From Clarireedia homoeocarpa (taxonomy: Eukaryota; Ascomycota; Leotiomycetes; Helotiales; Rutstroemiaceae), in contig LNKV01000083.1 of assembly GCA_001465935.1 (NCBI GenBank), positions 1-60,840 on the forward strand: 60,840 bases of DNA, written 5' to 3'. This document shows positions 12,296-22,315 of the stretch, piece after piece. The first letter of the stretch is position 1. The number at the start of each line of letters is the position of its first letter. The position numbers and the translations under genes were made by a program. A model generated the notes under the pieces. It worked only from the letters and a program-made list of their open reading frames with translations. It was not told the origin of the DNA and ran no database searches.

Positions 12296-12670
12296 CCAGC
12301 CAGGTAGGTACCTTTGTATATTTCTACTGGCTACAAATTATGTACATTCTGTTGATCATAGTAAAAGCTTATTAGGATTTTCCCCAATCACAAATGAAGG
12401 ATCGTAGCCAACCTATGGTGTCCCAAGGTTTTCCAAGTTTATCTGGGTACGATTTACCCCAGGCTTTCGAGATAGCCGCCATATCAAATCTACCTACGTT
12501 GCTCATACTTCTTGGACTTTTCTCATGGAATGTAAGATGGAATCTTTCTCGGAATATTATTGACATACTTCGTACAAGTAGACTGGCGCCAACCCCCATA
12601 CCCTTAGCTGATCTTAACGGATACCAACTTCCCCTGTCTAAGGGTCCTTGGCTAAGAACCACGAAAGGCT

Positions 12671-12701
12671 TCAATCCATTCAATCCATTCAATCCATTCA
12701 A
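12671..12701. repeat. 9-bp tandem repeat (TTCAATCCA)
   Basis: Three and a half perfect units. Confidence 0.85.
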
Positions 12702-12738
12702 ATAGTCCCTTTCCCGGCTCGAGCTACCGCTGTATGGT

Positions 12739-12769
12739 GATTTAGTAGACGTCTACTGTCTACTAAATC
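12739..12769. repeat. 12-bp inverted repeat (hairpin/cruciform)
   Basis: Arms GATTTAGTAGAC (12739-12750) and GTCTACTAAATC (12758-12769) are perfect complements around a 7-bp loop. A second perfect 12-bp palindrome, GTAGACGTCTAC (12745-12756), is nested in it. Confidence 0.8.
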
Positions 12770-13523
12770 TAAAACATCGCAGCGTAAGTCTGTTTTAGCG
12801 TTATTCTACATCTAAACTTCGGTGTAACTTAGCCTCTTGGTCCAGCAGAAGGCTCTAGCTGCTCTTTAGTCTCTGCCATGCAGTGATGGCTCATGGAAAT
12901 ACCCCGCTATCCAGCGGTATGGATGCGTGACAGCCAGAGAGGGGGAGACAGGTAGCTGGCTACAGTACTGACCACGAAGGTAGTATTGTCCGCCGAGTTG
13001 TCGATCGATTGACACCTCCACTTTCGATCTGATTTTGGGCGATGCAAAGAGGAGAAAGCATTGTACAAGTAGTTACGAAGTACTTGGTAGGAAGCTAGCG
13101 CGTTCGTATACAAAGGTACAGTTCGTATGAAACTGCTACTTTGCTCCAATGCACCTTGTAGTACGCATTAGCGGTACCATTAGACTTTCATATTGCATTT
13201 CATGGTTCGTTCTACCCCGTTCTACCCCCTAAGTGCAGTGAAGGAAGACGTACATCTGTCAAAACGCATGTTTCCGGCTACACCGCGCAGCCAAACCGCC
13301 AAACCGTCCTGTTGGGTGTATTTGTACCACCTGACTAATGAGTGCTGACCTTGGCTGTGGGTAGGTAGCAGTAGCATTTCCAAAGGGGGAAAAGAAAGAA
13401 AAGAGAAAAAAGAAATAGTCCAGCGAGCCAAGCAGAGATTCCCAAATATACCAGGATATTTTTCACGTTTTGTGCATGTATCGAATTTTTCTCAAATAGG
13501 ACAGACAGGCAGGCAGCCTTTTT

Positions 13524-13580
13524 CTCTTTCCCTTTTCCCTTTTCCCTTTTCCCTTTTCCCTTTTCCCTTTTCCTTTTCCC
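13524..13580. repeat. 7-bp pyrimidine repeat (CCCTTTT)
   Basis: About seven copies of a C/T-only heptamer. Pyrimidine tracts of this kind are common near fungal transcription starts. Confidence 0.9.
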
Positions 13581-13829
13581 CGCAGCGGCATCCGGAGTAC
13601 TCACGCTGCTTCCCACTCCCAAATAGCCAAATAGCACCAGACGGGTTCAAGCATTGTACCACGCCCACAGATGCTTGTAACCCTCGTACTCATCTTGCAC
13701 TGTTCTGTACGGAGTACTACATTAGCGCATACGGTATTAGCGCATGCACGCAGGGCTCCGCTTCAAGCATTGCGGGCGGTGCATATCCCACATGAAAAGT
13801 TTACGAGTACGATTGCGCATGCGCACTTT

Positions 13830-13835
13830 CACACA

Positions 13836-13867
<32 letters not shown>

Positions 13868-13965
13868 CACTCACACTCACACTCACACTCACACTCATTC
13901 TCACCTCACACTCGCTCAGACTCACCTCACACTCACTCAGACTCACCTACCTCACTTACCAACCA
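13830..13965. repeat. CACTCT / CACACT compound microsatellite
   Basis: Runs of TCTCAC change to ACTCAC and then to longer interrupted units, about 135 bp in all. Confidence 0.9.
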
Positions 13966-15080
13966 AGCACGCTCCCGATCCCATTTCCCGTTTCCCACTT
14001 CTCACTTCCTGTACAACTTGGTACGGTGGGCCCGCTCGCTCGCTCGGCTTCCCTTCCCTTGTGCCTAGGTCTTGATCGAGGAGACCCGACCCTTCTCCTG
14101 CTTTGTGACAACAGCATTCCTGCACTTGCATCAGCATTCCAGCCTGTGCGACAAACCGGGGAAACCACAGATACGATTCCCATTGCCTTGTCAACAAAAT
14201 TTCCTTCTTTTGGTGGAATTTGAAGCATCCCAGCTGCTCCATACGGAAGTCTTTGGCTACAAGCCACTTCGATATTATCCCCGGCGCTTTATGCTCCCAT
14301 ACTTCTCTCCATAGAACTCAATTCAGCCTCACGCCAGCTACTACAAAGTACGGAGCTGTTGTAGCTCCTTACTCGTGCTAACTTATTGTAAGCACGCAAG
14401 AGTATCCTTACTTCTAGGTATTTCTAGGTACTTCCAGGTACAAGAATCAGCGCAGGGGTGCGATTCCTCATATACCGCGCTCCTCCATTACATCCGAACG
14501 GGCGTCTTCCGATGTTCCTGATCTTGTAGCATAAACCAACCAAACTCAATTTCACCACCACGGGTACGCCCTTTCTATACTACACCTTTCACCTTGGATA
14601 ATTGGATCAATTCCGTCTTTCAATATCGAAAAGTCTTACCAGTAAGGTACCACCTTGCACTAGTCCTACAAACTTAATAACATCCGTCTCACTCTCCCAC
14701 CCAATACTAATTCACCTTGTTCAAAGCTCAGACTTTTGTCTGCTTTAGGCTACCAGCTATAACTTCTCCTCTCGAGTTGCTCCCCCAACCTCACGACGTT
14801 CTGTACCAAACTACCTTGCGAGACCCAACACGAAACTCCGCTCTTTCTCCAGCGAGCCCCGCTTCTTATTGCAGAAACCAGACCACAATACCGCATAAGC
14901 TGATTTCGGAGGCAACGGAATAGACTTGCTTTGGGCCTAACGTTACGACATCGTGTGGAGCTTCGTGTGGAGCTTCGTGTGGAGAAGCATTGATCTGCGG
15001 GTCACGGGCAAGGTCAATAAAGGGCGGGTTGAACCAGAGCAACCCATAGTCCAACCGCCTAAAGTGGAGAAGACTACAAA

Positions 15081-17183
15081 ATGTCTTCACCCCAAACTTC
15101 GCCATCAAGACATCAAGGCGCAGCGGAATCAGCAGGAAGTCCTGAGCGCAAAGCATTACCAACTTCGATTCCATCCCCTCCTGCTGGAAGAATACAAGGT
15201 GCGCCTATGTCCCCAGTGACAGTCAACATACAGCGAGAACCTGCTCCTCGACCGTCCAGCGCGCAAATCGAGAACGAAGATACAGCCAAATTCTCATCGA
15301 CTGAACCGCAGAATACCAGTGGTCAGCAGTCGTCAGAATTGTTTATGCCAGCGTCTGCCGAGATTCCCTACCGAGCGAAACCCTCCCCACAACAGCGAGC
15401 GTCTGTAATGTCTGCAGAAACGTCAGGATCAAGACCGTCGTCGGACGGCTCATCTAGCCACCGGACACGCTTAAGCAATGGAATGCCAGAACCTATAAAT
15501 GAAAATGGGGTGGGGCCATCGGAGCCATCAGTTCCTCAGCTGCAATATTTCCATCAGGGGCACGCCTACCGGTCTTCAATGCCCGTTAACCCGAGCCCCA
15601 AGAGCGAATTTACAGAAGCTGATGCCGCCATTAACCGTCATCTGACCCCCAATTCTTCATATGGTAGACCTGCATCTGGCTCAAGACCAATGTCTACATA
15701 TTCTGATTTTGGTGCCAGAGGGCATTCACCCGCCAACAGCCCTGGTTCACCAGGCTGGAATGGGGGGCGGGCACCCTCCTCTAATTCTGGACGATCTCAC
15801 GATGCACGGCCGATGTCATATATCGATCTAGCAAATGTCTCATATCCACAAGCACCCCCAGCTCCAATTTCACTGGACAATTCGCAGCTAAGATCAGTAA
15901 TTGGCACCAATGCCTCATTGCTTAGCACGCAAAAGACGCTTGAGATGTACAGACAGAATGTCAAGAAGACTAGTGATTCGGAAACACAGTATGCATTTGC
16001 TATATTCTTGATACAGGCTGCTCAAGAGGCTGGTCTTAATGTTGAGGAAGACGCCTCACCACGGAAAAACAGCCCCAAACCCGGCCGCAATGGTAATAGC
16101 CCATACATAGATGGAGCGCCTGCAACCCCACAAGAGCTTCTTCGTGAAGCGAAATCAATCTTACAAAAGCTGGCGGATAAGAGTTATCCTTTTGCGCAGT
16201 ATTACTTGGCTGATGGCTATGCTTCGGGACTTTTCAATAAAGGCAAAGAAGACTATGGCACGGCCTTTCCACTTTTCGTGGCAGCAAGCAAGCATGGTCA
16301 TGCAGAATCTGGTTACCGAGCTGCATTGTGTTATGAGTTCGGTTGGGGATGTAGGAAAGATCCAGCAAAGGCAGTGCAATTCTACCGACAGTCAGCTTCC
16401 AAGAATCACCCTGGTGCAATGACTCGATTAGGCCGAGCCTGTCTTTCGAAAGACCTCGGGTTGGATAGATACAAAGAAGGTCTCAAATGGCTCAAAAGAG
16501 CCGCGGAATCAGCTGATGCACAGTACAACGCAGCGCCTTACCATCTCGGTTTACTCTACGAAACAGGCTACGGGGATGACTTGTTCAAGGATGAGGCATA
16601 TGCTGCTGAGCTTTTTACCCAGGCTGCAGGTCTAGGAAACGCCGATGCAGCTTACAAGCTAGGCGATGCCTATGAGCATGGAAAGCTACAGTGCCCGCGA
16701 GATCCAGCATTGAGCGTGCATTTCTATAATTTGGCAGCAGAAAAAGGCAATGCAAATGCAATGATGGCATTGTGTGCGTGGTACTTGATTGGTGCAGAGC
16801 CAGTGCTGGAAAAGGATGAGAGTGAGGCATACGAATGGGCGCGGCAGGCTGCCGAGTTAGGTACGGTTTTCATTACCCTCAGGCGTTCACCTTCCAAAAC
16901 TAATCAAACAATAGGTCTTACCAAGGCAGAATATGCTGTGGGATATTTTACTGAGATGGGAATCGGTTGCAGACGTGATCCTCTCGAGGCTAACATGCTA
17001 TATGTGAGAGCCGCAGAACATGGTGATGAGCGCGCGAAACACAGGCTGGCCAAGATCCGAGCAGCTGCAGCAGGAGGCATACCAATGGATGTTGCCCCGA
17101 CAAAGAACGGGTCGAAGATCAGAAAGAATGGATCCGGAAATGAAAAAACTGGACAGAATGAAAAGGAGTGCGTGGTGATGTGA
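15081..17183 (+). CDS. SKT5: Sel1-repeat chitin synthase activator (Skt5/Chs4 family)
   Basis: In yeast the prenylated Sel1-repeat protein Skt5/Chs4 binds and activates the Chs3-type chitin synthase at the bud neck. Exons are 15081-16860 and 16915-17183; the product is 682 residues. The first 270 residues are Ser/Pro-rich and disordered. From about 270 a run of Sel1/TPR-like repeats follows, with typical units AAELFTQAAGLGNADAAYKL, YNLAAEKGNANAMMALCAWY and GIGCRRDPLEANMLYVRAAE. The protein ends ECVVM, a CaaX farnesylation box as in Skt5, after a basic, Asn/Lys-rich linker. The 54-nt intron restores AELGLTKAEYA at a repeat boundary; left unspliced it is also open. ATG 15081 follows AAA. Orientation is divergent from the class IV chitin synthase. 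Other fungal Sel1 proteins exist, but the CaaX box and repeat spacing favour Skt5. Confidence 0.88.
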   Translation: MSSPQTSPSRHQGAAESAGSPERKALPTSIPSPPAGRIQGAPMSPVTVNIQREPAPRPSSAQIENEDTAKFSSTEPQNTSGQQSSELFMPASAEIPYRAKPSPQQRASVMSAETSGSRPSSDGSSSHRTRLSNGMPEPINENGVGPSEPSVPQLQYFHQGHAYRSSMPVNPSPKSEFTEADAAINRHLTPNSSYGRPASGSRPMSTYSDFGARGHSPANSPGSPGWNGGRAPSSNSGRSHDARPMSYIDLANVSYPQAPPAPISLDNSQLRSVIGTNASLLSTQKTLEMYRQNVKKTSDSETQYAFAIFLIQAAQEAGLNVEEDASPRKNSPKPGRNGNSPYIDGAPATPQELLREAKSILQKLADKSYPFAQYYLADGYASGLFNKGKEDYGTAFPLFVAASKHGHAESGYRAALCYEFGWGCRKDPAKAVQFYRQSASKNHPGAMTRLGRACLSKDLGLDRYKEGLKWLKRAAESADAQYNAAPYHLGLLYETGYGDDLFKDEAYAAELFTQAAGLGNADAAYKLGDAYEHGKLQCPRDPALSVHFYNLAAEKGNANAMMALCAWYLIGAEPVLEKDESEAYEWARQAAELGTVFITLRRSPSKTNQTIGLTKAEYAVGYFTEMGIGCRRDPLEANMLYVRAAEHGDERAKHRLAKIRAAAAGGIPMDVAPTKNGSKIRKNGSGNEKTGQNEKECVVM

Positions 17184-18585
17184 AACTATCGTCTGGGATT
17201 GTTTACAGGAAAAAAACAAGACCCTGGCTTTCACACTACACTTTTCCAAAGTAACACCACCGAGCAGATTCTGGTCGTGAAGGACATGGGGAAAAGTGTT
17301 GGACAAGAGAGCATGCCCCTTTGTGGCAAGTTTGCATATAGGAGCGGCGTAATGTGTGCATTTGACAGGATACTAATACTTTTTTCATGGTTGGGACAAA
17401 TCTTTTCATGTATTCATTTGCATGCGTGCGTGTATGGCGTTTTTCATCCTCACATGATGAGCGGTGTTGTGCATTATCAATGGGGGATAAGGGGGCATTT
17501 CCATGGCTTGGTGGGCATTGGGTTGGGTCGGGATGGTGGCATAAAAACAAAAACAGATGAGAAGACTTGAAAGAGGGGTGGGAGTTTAAATTGGGAATGA
17601 AAGGTAGAGAAGTTTCTTTGGCTGAAGAAGCTCACTTCGTCGTCTCCAGTATGCCCGTGAGGAGGCAGAAAGAAGCGAGGGGAGAAGAGAGTGCTTGTCG
17701 AGTGGAAGGGATGTGCTGGGTGTAATAAATGGTATGCAGTGAAGAGAGATTGGAGGCGAGGCGAGGGGGGGGGGGGGGGGAGGGCAGGACGAGTGGAGTT
17801 AATGCCACTCAATATAATGGAATGATATGCAATTGCACATATTTGAATGTCAATCTTTTGTGCTGTGAGCAGATTTTAATGTCCGTGATTTGTTTCTTTC
17901 TTTTCTTCTCTTCGTCTAATCAAGCTCATGGTTACCAACGCACTCTCAAACCTATCTATATATCCATAACCCCAAATACGGACAGATAGCAGATGCTGCA
18001 GAGTTGGGTTTAGATTTGCAGGGTTTAAGGAGAGGAGATGAGAGGAGAGGAGAGGAGGCGGCTTGAAGCTAGTTACAGAGAGAGCTAAGGAGAAATCAAT
18101 CATTTTCGTAGTTTTTTTTTTTTTTTTTTTTTTTTTTTTGGTTGGGATTGTGAGTTTGTTAACTCAGTTAAGTTATTCCCCATAGTTACCGAGCCCGAGC
18201 CCGAGCCCCCTGATGTAATTAATTAATTAATACCTTTCCTACGAGTATCGGAAAAGAACTTATGCGCCAATCGTTTCCGATTGGCTCCCGCATTTTCATG
18301 GTGGTATACTGTATTCCCCGATACATACGAGTATCGATAAACTTACCGAACTTGGGCTCCGAAGTTGACTTTCTAACTAACTTGCAGTAACTTACTCCAG
18401 ATAATAATATATTATGGGGGGAGGATTCTCGTGAATATAATTTGGTCTTTTCTTTTTGGGATTTCTTCTTTTTTTTTTTTTTTTTTTTTTTTGGATCTTG
18501 TTCGTTCAAGTTGGATGCTGAGTTGAATCTTGGATCTACATACCACTCTCCATACCCCTCAATTCCCCCACCCCACAAACCCAAA
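17184..18585. other. intergenic, SKT5 3' flank and thiolase promoter
   Basis: No gene is seen. The stretch contains a G tract (17767-17780), a purine repeat (about 18028-18060), two long poly(T) tracts (18110-18139 and about 18469-18492) and (AATT)n at 18218-18230. Confidence 0.5.
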
Positions 18586-19847
18586 ATGACTACCGGACCC
18601 CTCCGCGCGGTCTAACCAGCATTCTCAAAAAAGACCCCTCGGACATCGTAATCCTCTCCTCCCTCCGCACCCCCATAACCCGCTCCTACAAAGGGCAGCT
18701 CTCGTCCTCCTACCCCGAACAACTCCTGCACACGGTCCTCAAAGCAACCCTCGCCGCGAACCCCAATCTCGACCCCGCCCTCATCGACGATGTCTGCATC
18801 GGGGTAGTGCTGTCGGAGCTCGGCGGCTCCAAAGCCGGCCGCATGGCGATGAACCACGCGGGCTACCGCGCCTCCACCTCCTTCTACACGACGAACCGCG
18901 CGTGCAGCAGCGGGCTGCAGGCCATCACCAATGTCGCGAATGGTCTCGCGCTGGGGCAGATCAATGTCGGTGTCGGAGGGGGCATGGAGAGCATGACGCG
19001 CAACTACGCGAGTAAAGCGATTCCGGGGGATTTGTGGCCGGAGCTGCGCGACGCGGACAGAGACACGAGGGATTGCATTATGCCGATGGGGCTGACGAGT
19101 GAGAATGTCGCGGCGAGGTACGGGGTTGGCAGGGAAGAGCAGGATCGCTTTGCGGTGGAGTCGCATCGGCGGGCGGCGCATGCGCAGGAGCAGGGGTGGT
19201 TTGATGAGGAGATTGTGCCGGTGAAGACGCAGTGGCAGGAGATTGGGAAAGGAGGTGTGAAGGTTGGAGAGGAGAGGGATGTGCTTGTAGAGAAAGACGA
19301 CGGCATTAGGAAGAATGCGAGTCTAGAGGGGATGCAGAAGTTGAAGCCGGTGTTTAAAGAAGACGGGTCGTCGACGGCGGGGAACTCGTCGCAGATATCC
19401 GACGGGGCGGCGGCGACGCTGATGATGCGACGGTCAACGGCGACGGAGCTGGGCCTTGGAGCGTCGATTCTTGGGAAGTGGGCGGGCTCGGCGGTGGTGG
19501 GGTGCCGGCCGGATGAGATGGGCATTGGACCTGCGTTGGCGATTCCGAAGTTGTTGCAGCAGACGGGGCTGAAGACGGAGGAGGTTGATGTCTGGGAGAT
19601 TAACGAGGCGTTTGCGAGTCAGGCTATTTATTGTGTGAGGGAATTGGGGTTGATGGGGGCGTATGAGAAGGGGAAGGTTAATCCGAAGGGAGGTGCTATT
19701 GCGTTAGGACATCCGCTAGGAGCGACGGGAGCGAGAATGGTTGCGGGGTTGTTGGCCGAGTTGAAGAGGACGGGGGAGGAGGTCGGGTGTGTTAGTATGT
19801 GTATAGGTACTGGAATGGGTATGGCGGGGTTGTTTGTTAGAGAGTAG
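18586..19847 (+). CDS. 3-ketoacyl-CoA thiolase (peroxisomal type), frame error near start
   Basis: Thiolases cleave 3-ketoacyl-CoA with CoA in the last step of beta-oxidation. The reading frame is open from upstream of 18606 to 19847 without introns. It carries RACSSGLQA (acyl-accepting Cys, codon 18903-18905), GGGMESMTRN, WEINEAFASQA, GHPLGATGARM (His at 19710-19712) and MCIGTGMGMAG (second catalytic Cys, 19800-19802). The natural ATG at 18586 starts a frame that stops after nine codons. Removing two bases from the CGCGCG run at about 18604-18609 would join it to the thiolase frame, beginning MTTGPLRGLTSILKK and giving about 419 residues. No in-frame ATG precedes the conserved core. No convincing PTS2 or PTS1 is visible (end FVRE). 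The gene is much richer in GC and in G/C-ending codons than its neighbours. Confidence 0.85.
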
Positions 19848-20265
19848 AGGGGTTGAAGTGGAATGATGAAAACTATGAGTAGGAGGGCGAAACATGTATA
19901 TATGGAAACTGTTTAAAATTGTACTTTTCAACTGGGCTACAGATTATTTGCTACTGGAAGGGAACGCTGCATGCTGAATGGATATAAAACTTGGAAAATG
20001 GGTGAAACCATCTCATATTTATTCCTAGACTCCATGTCGCCACTAATGTAAAAAGTAATAAATTCTTTAATTGCTTGAGCAATCATGGCCCAGCACACAC
20101 TCGCTGTCAGACTACCAAATACTCCCAGAAGCCTTGCTACATCCTGCAGCTTCAAATCCTGCCAAACCCTAACAATTTCCCCTATTGCTCGTAACCATTA
20201 AAACCCTTAACCTCATGTTCTCATTAAACTCCAAATGCCGTGTTTCATTCATATCCCATCCATCA
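19848..20265. other. convergent intergenic region
   Basis: This 418-bp spacer holds the 3' ends of the thiolase and the minus-strand hypothetical gene. Nothing else is recognised. Confidence 0.5.
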
Positions 20266-21183
20266 TCAATACGTAATTATGTGGCTAAAGTGACCAGGTA
20301 CTTTGTCTCTGCACTTCTCGCAGTCAGCTCGGTATCCCATGCTAAAAGTTCTTTTCATTCCCAAGCCATTTATGTTGCCAGCGAGATCGCTGCTATAGCC
20401 GTGCCAGTTTCGCAGACTGTGTTTGGATCGCGTGTGACCTTTTTTCATTGGCGGAGATGTGGAAATCTCCGGTGAGGGCTCGAATGGTTCCACTTCCATC
20501 TGCATATCATTCATCCCATCGACTATCACACTTGGACTCATTTCACCTTCGCTTATGGGACTTGGCAGCCGTCGGCCGCGGCGGAATCGATCGATTAGAG
20601 CTTCATCGGTAGTGAAATCGGGATCCGAAGAGGAGTGATATAGGGTTTTGTTTGGAGGCAGGTATGCAAATGAACTATGGATGGGTGTTGGGATACGACT
20701 TGCGAGAGTGGTGGACGAGTGGTCGGGTTGAAAGGGACCGGGTGAGAGGTGCATGCCGCTGTCGGTCATCTCGAAGTCATCAGAATAGGCAGGTTCTTCG
20801 GGCATATGGGTTGATTGCGAGCTTCCAATCTGACTTGGATAAGATGCATCATTTTGTTCCACCTGGACGATTGGGGTAGATGCCCAGGTAGCTTCCTCAG
20901 AGTCTGAGTCTGTGGGTGTAATGGTAGGTGGTGCGGGGATAAGGTAATTAAGGGAGAATGAGGGCACTGTCTGAGGCTTGGTATGCGGTGATGCACGATG
21001 AGGGAGTGATGCTATGTGCCGTTTCTGAATTGATTTGAATCATCAGTCAATTTGCACTTCCAGGTGGGGAAGTGAAGGACCGGTCGCATGTCTTACACTT
21101 CTGTGAGCACTGAAGCTCGATGTCCCAAAATCATCCTCATCGTTGCGTTCACGCTTTCTGCTCGGCCATTGCTGAGAAGTCAT
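20266..21183 (-). CDS. conserved-looking hypothetical protein, C-terminal Cys motif
   Basis: Two exons on the minus strand, 21183-21097 and 21024-20266, joined over a 72-nt intron (AGT|GTAAGA donor, TTCAG acceptor), give 281 residues. The N-terminus is short and charged (MTSQQWPSRKRERNDEDDFG), the middle is Ser/Pro/Asp/Glu-rich and probably disordered, and a compact basic end reads MKRTFSMGYRADCEKCRDKV followed by PGHFSHI. The C-terminal CxxC with flanking aromatic and basic residues is the part most likely to be conserved; it could bind a metal or a partner. No enzyme motif is present and I do not recognise a family. The splice model is supported by continuous protein-like sequence over the join. 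The gene is divergent from DAHP synthase across 1.13 kb. Confidence 0.7.
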
Positions 21184-22315
21184 TGTGAGAGGTTGATGTT
21201 GCTATTCCAGAGTATGACAGTCCGTCCGAAGATATTATTTGGGGAACGGCGTACGAGGATGACGATACGAAAAGAAGGTGAGGCTGGAGGGGGAGCTCAG
21301 CCGCAAATTGAGATTGTAAGGATAGAGGTTGGCGATAACATCGACGCTGGACGTTGAATGGAATTAAAGCAGACTATTCAAAAGTCATGACGGAGACCTT
21401 TGGGACGGTGGCACAATTTTCCATGAATTCGCCAATTCAATACGAGCATAGGAAAGAAATCGACGGTTTCATCTTTGCTTCATGACTGTTGCTTTCGAGG
21501 ACGCTCGGGTGCCAAGAAGTTTTGAGATTCCATTGGAGCTAAATTCTGGGGTATCACTAAGCCTATTTAGGACAAGCAAGGCAGCAAGGCAGCAAGGCAG
21601 GAAGGCAGCAAGGTAGATTTACTTTTGAGGCAGAAAAGGCGAGACTAAGATATCAAATCTGCCCTGCCCTTGAGATATGGACCTTGTTGTGTGGTGGGTT
21701 AGAAGTTACTTGAGATTAGTCATTGCATAGATGATCGGGGATACATCAACATCACCAGCAGCCAAATAAAAACACAAAAAAAAAGGAAAAAAAAGGAAAA
21801 AAAAGGGAAAAAAAAGGAAAAAAAAAGAAAAAAAAAAAGAAAAAACGAGGTAACATTTTGGCTGAGAGCCTCAGCTTATTACGACCATTCCCATTTGATA
21901 TGTATTACGCACGTGAAGGTCACATTGCCCCGTCGTTTACTACGAAGAATGGTTCCAGACGCAATTAATATCGGACGATGAAGAAGTTGACCGGCCATTG
22001 GTCCAAGCCTACAAGTAACTTTACAGGGTTGCTGCACCGCACCGGAGCTTTTTTTCTGATATCTTCCCCTCTATTTTTTTGACTCACGTACACATTTACC
22101 CAGTCCACAGCAGAAGACAGCAAAGCAATTATATTCATATTTTGTTTGATACCACCCAGCGGTCATTGCCAATTTGAACAAGTCACAAATCCTATCACAC
22201 AATTCCAATACAATCTCGAAGAAGAAAGACACAGATTCTCCCCGCCTCCGTCTTACTTTCTTACTCTCTTCTTCTGCTCCTCGCCTTCTCGTTTCATACC
22301 TATACCAAAAACAAA
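21184..22315. other. divergent intergenic region, DAHP synthase promoter
   Basis: No gene is seen. It contains an 8-bp AGGCAGCA repeat (21574-21615), an A-rich purine tract (21773-21845), a CACGTG palindrome (21910-21915) and a CT-rich leader just before the DAHP synthase ATG. Confidence 0.5.
22080..22086 (+). promoter_or_regulatory. TGACTCA element (Gcn4/CpcA-type site)
   Basis: A perfect palindromic TGACTCA lies 230 bp upstream of the DAHP synthase ATG. This heptamer is the classical binding site of the bZIP general-amino-acid-control activator (Gcn4 in yeast, CPC1/CpcA in moulds), which induces aromatic amino acid genes on starvation. The site is seen directly; its use here is inference. 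Confidence 0.65.

Larger units (their letters stand above)
10574..15080. other. 4.5-kb divergent intergenic region between CHSIV and SKT5
   Basis: No protein gene is supported across 4.5 kb. The region is crowded with microsatellites (listed separately), a 12-bp palindromic hairpin and recurring TACGGAGTA elements. It must contain the promoters and leaders of both divergently transcribed chitin genes. Long leaders are likely, because a T/C-rich, intron-free leader-like sequence precedes 15081. Several 60-150-residue open frames arise from the repeats and lack motifs. Confidence 0.6.

Noticed and set aside
12394..12705. Plus-strand 103-residue frame and its overlapping minus-strand partner
   Set aside because: Both run through the 9-bp repeat, lack motifs and have equal length on opposite strands, so chance is likelier.
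17764..17782. G tract as a telomere-like or G-quadruplex control element
   Set aside because: A single homopolymer run in a 3' flank; nothing links it to a function.
19937..20155. Minus-strand 72-residue frame with a hydrophobic stretch
   Set aside because: Lies in the convergent 3' region of two genes; no start context or homologous motif seen.
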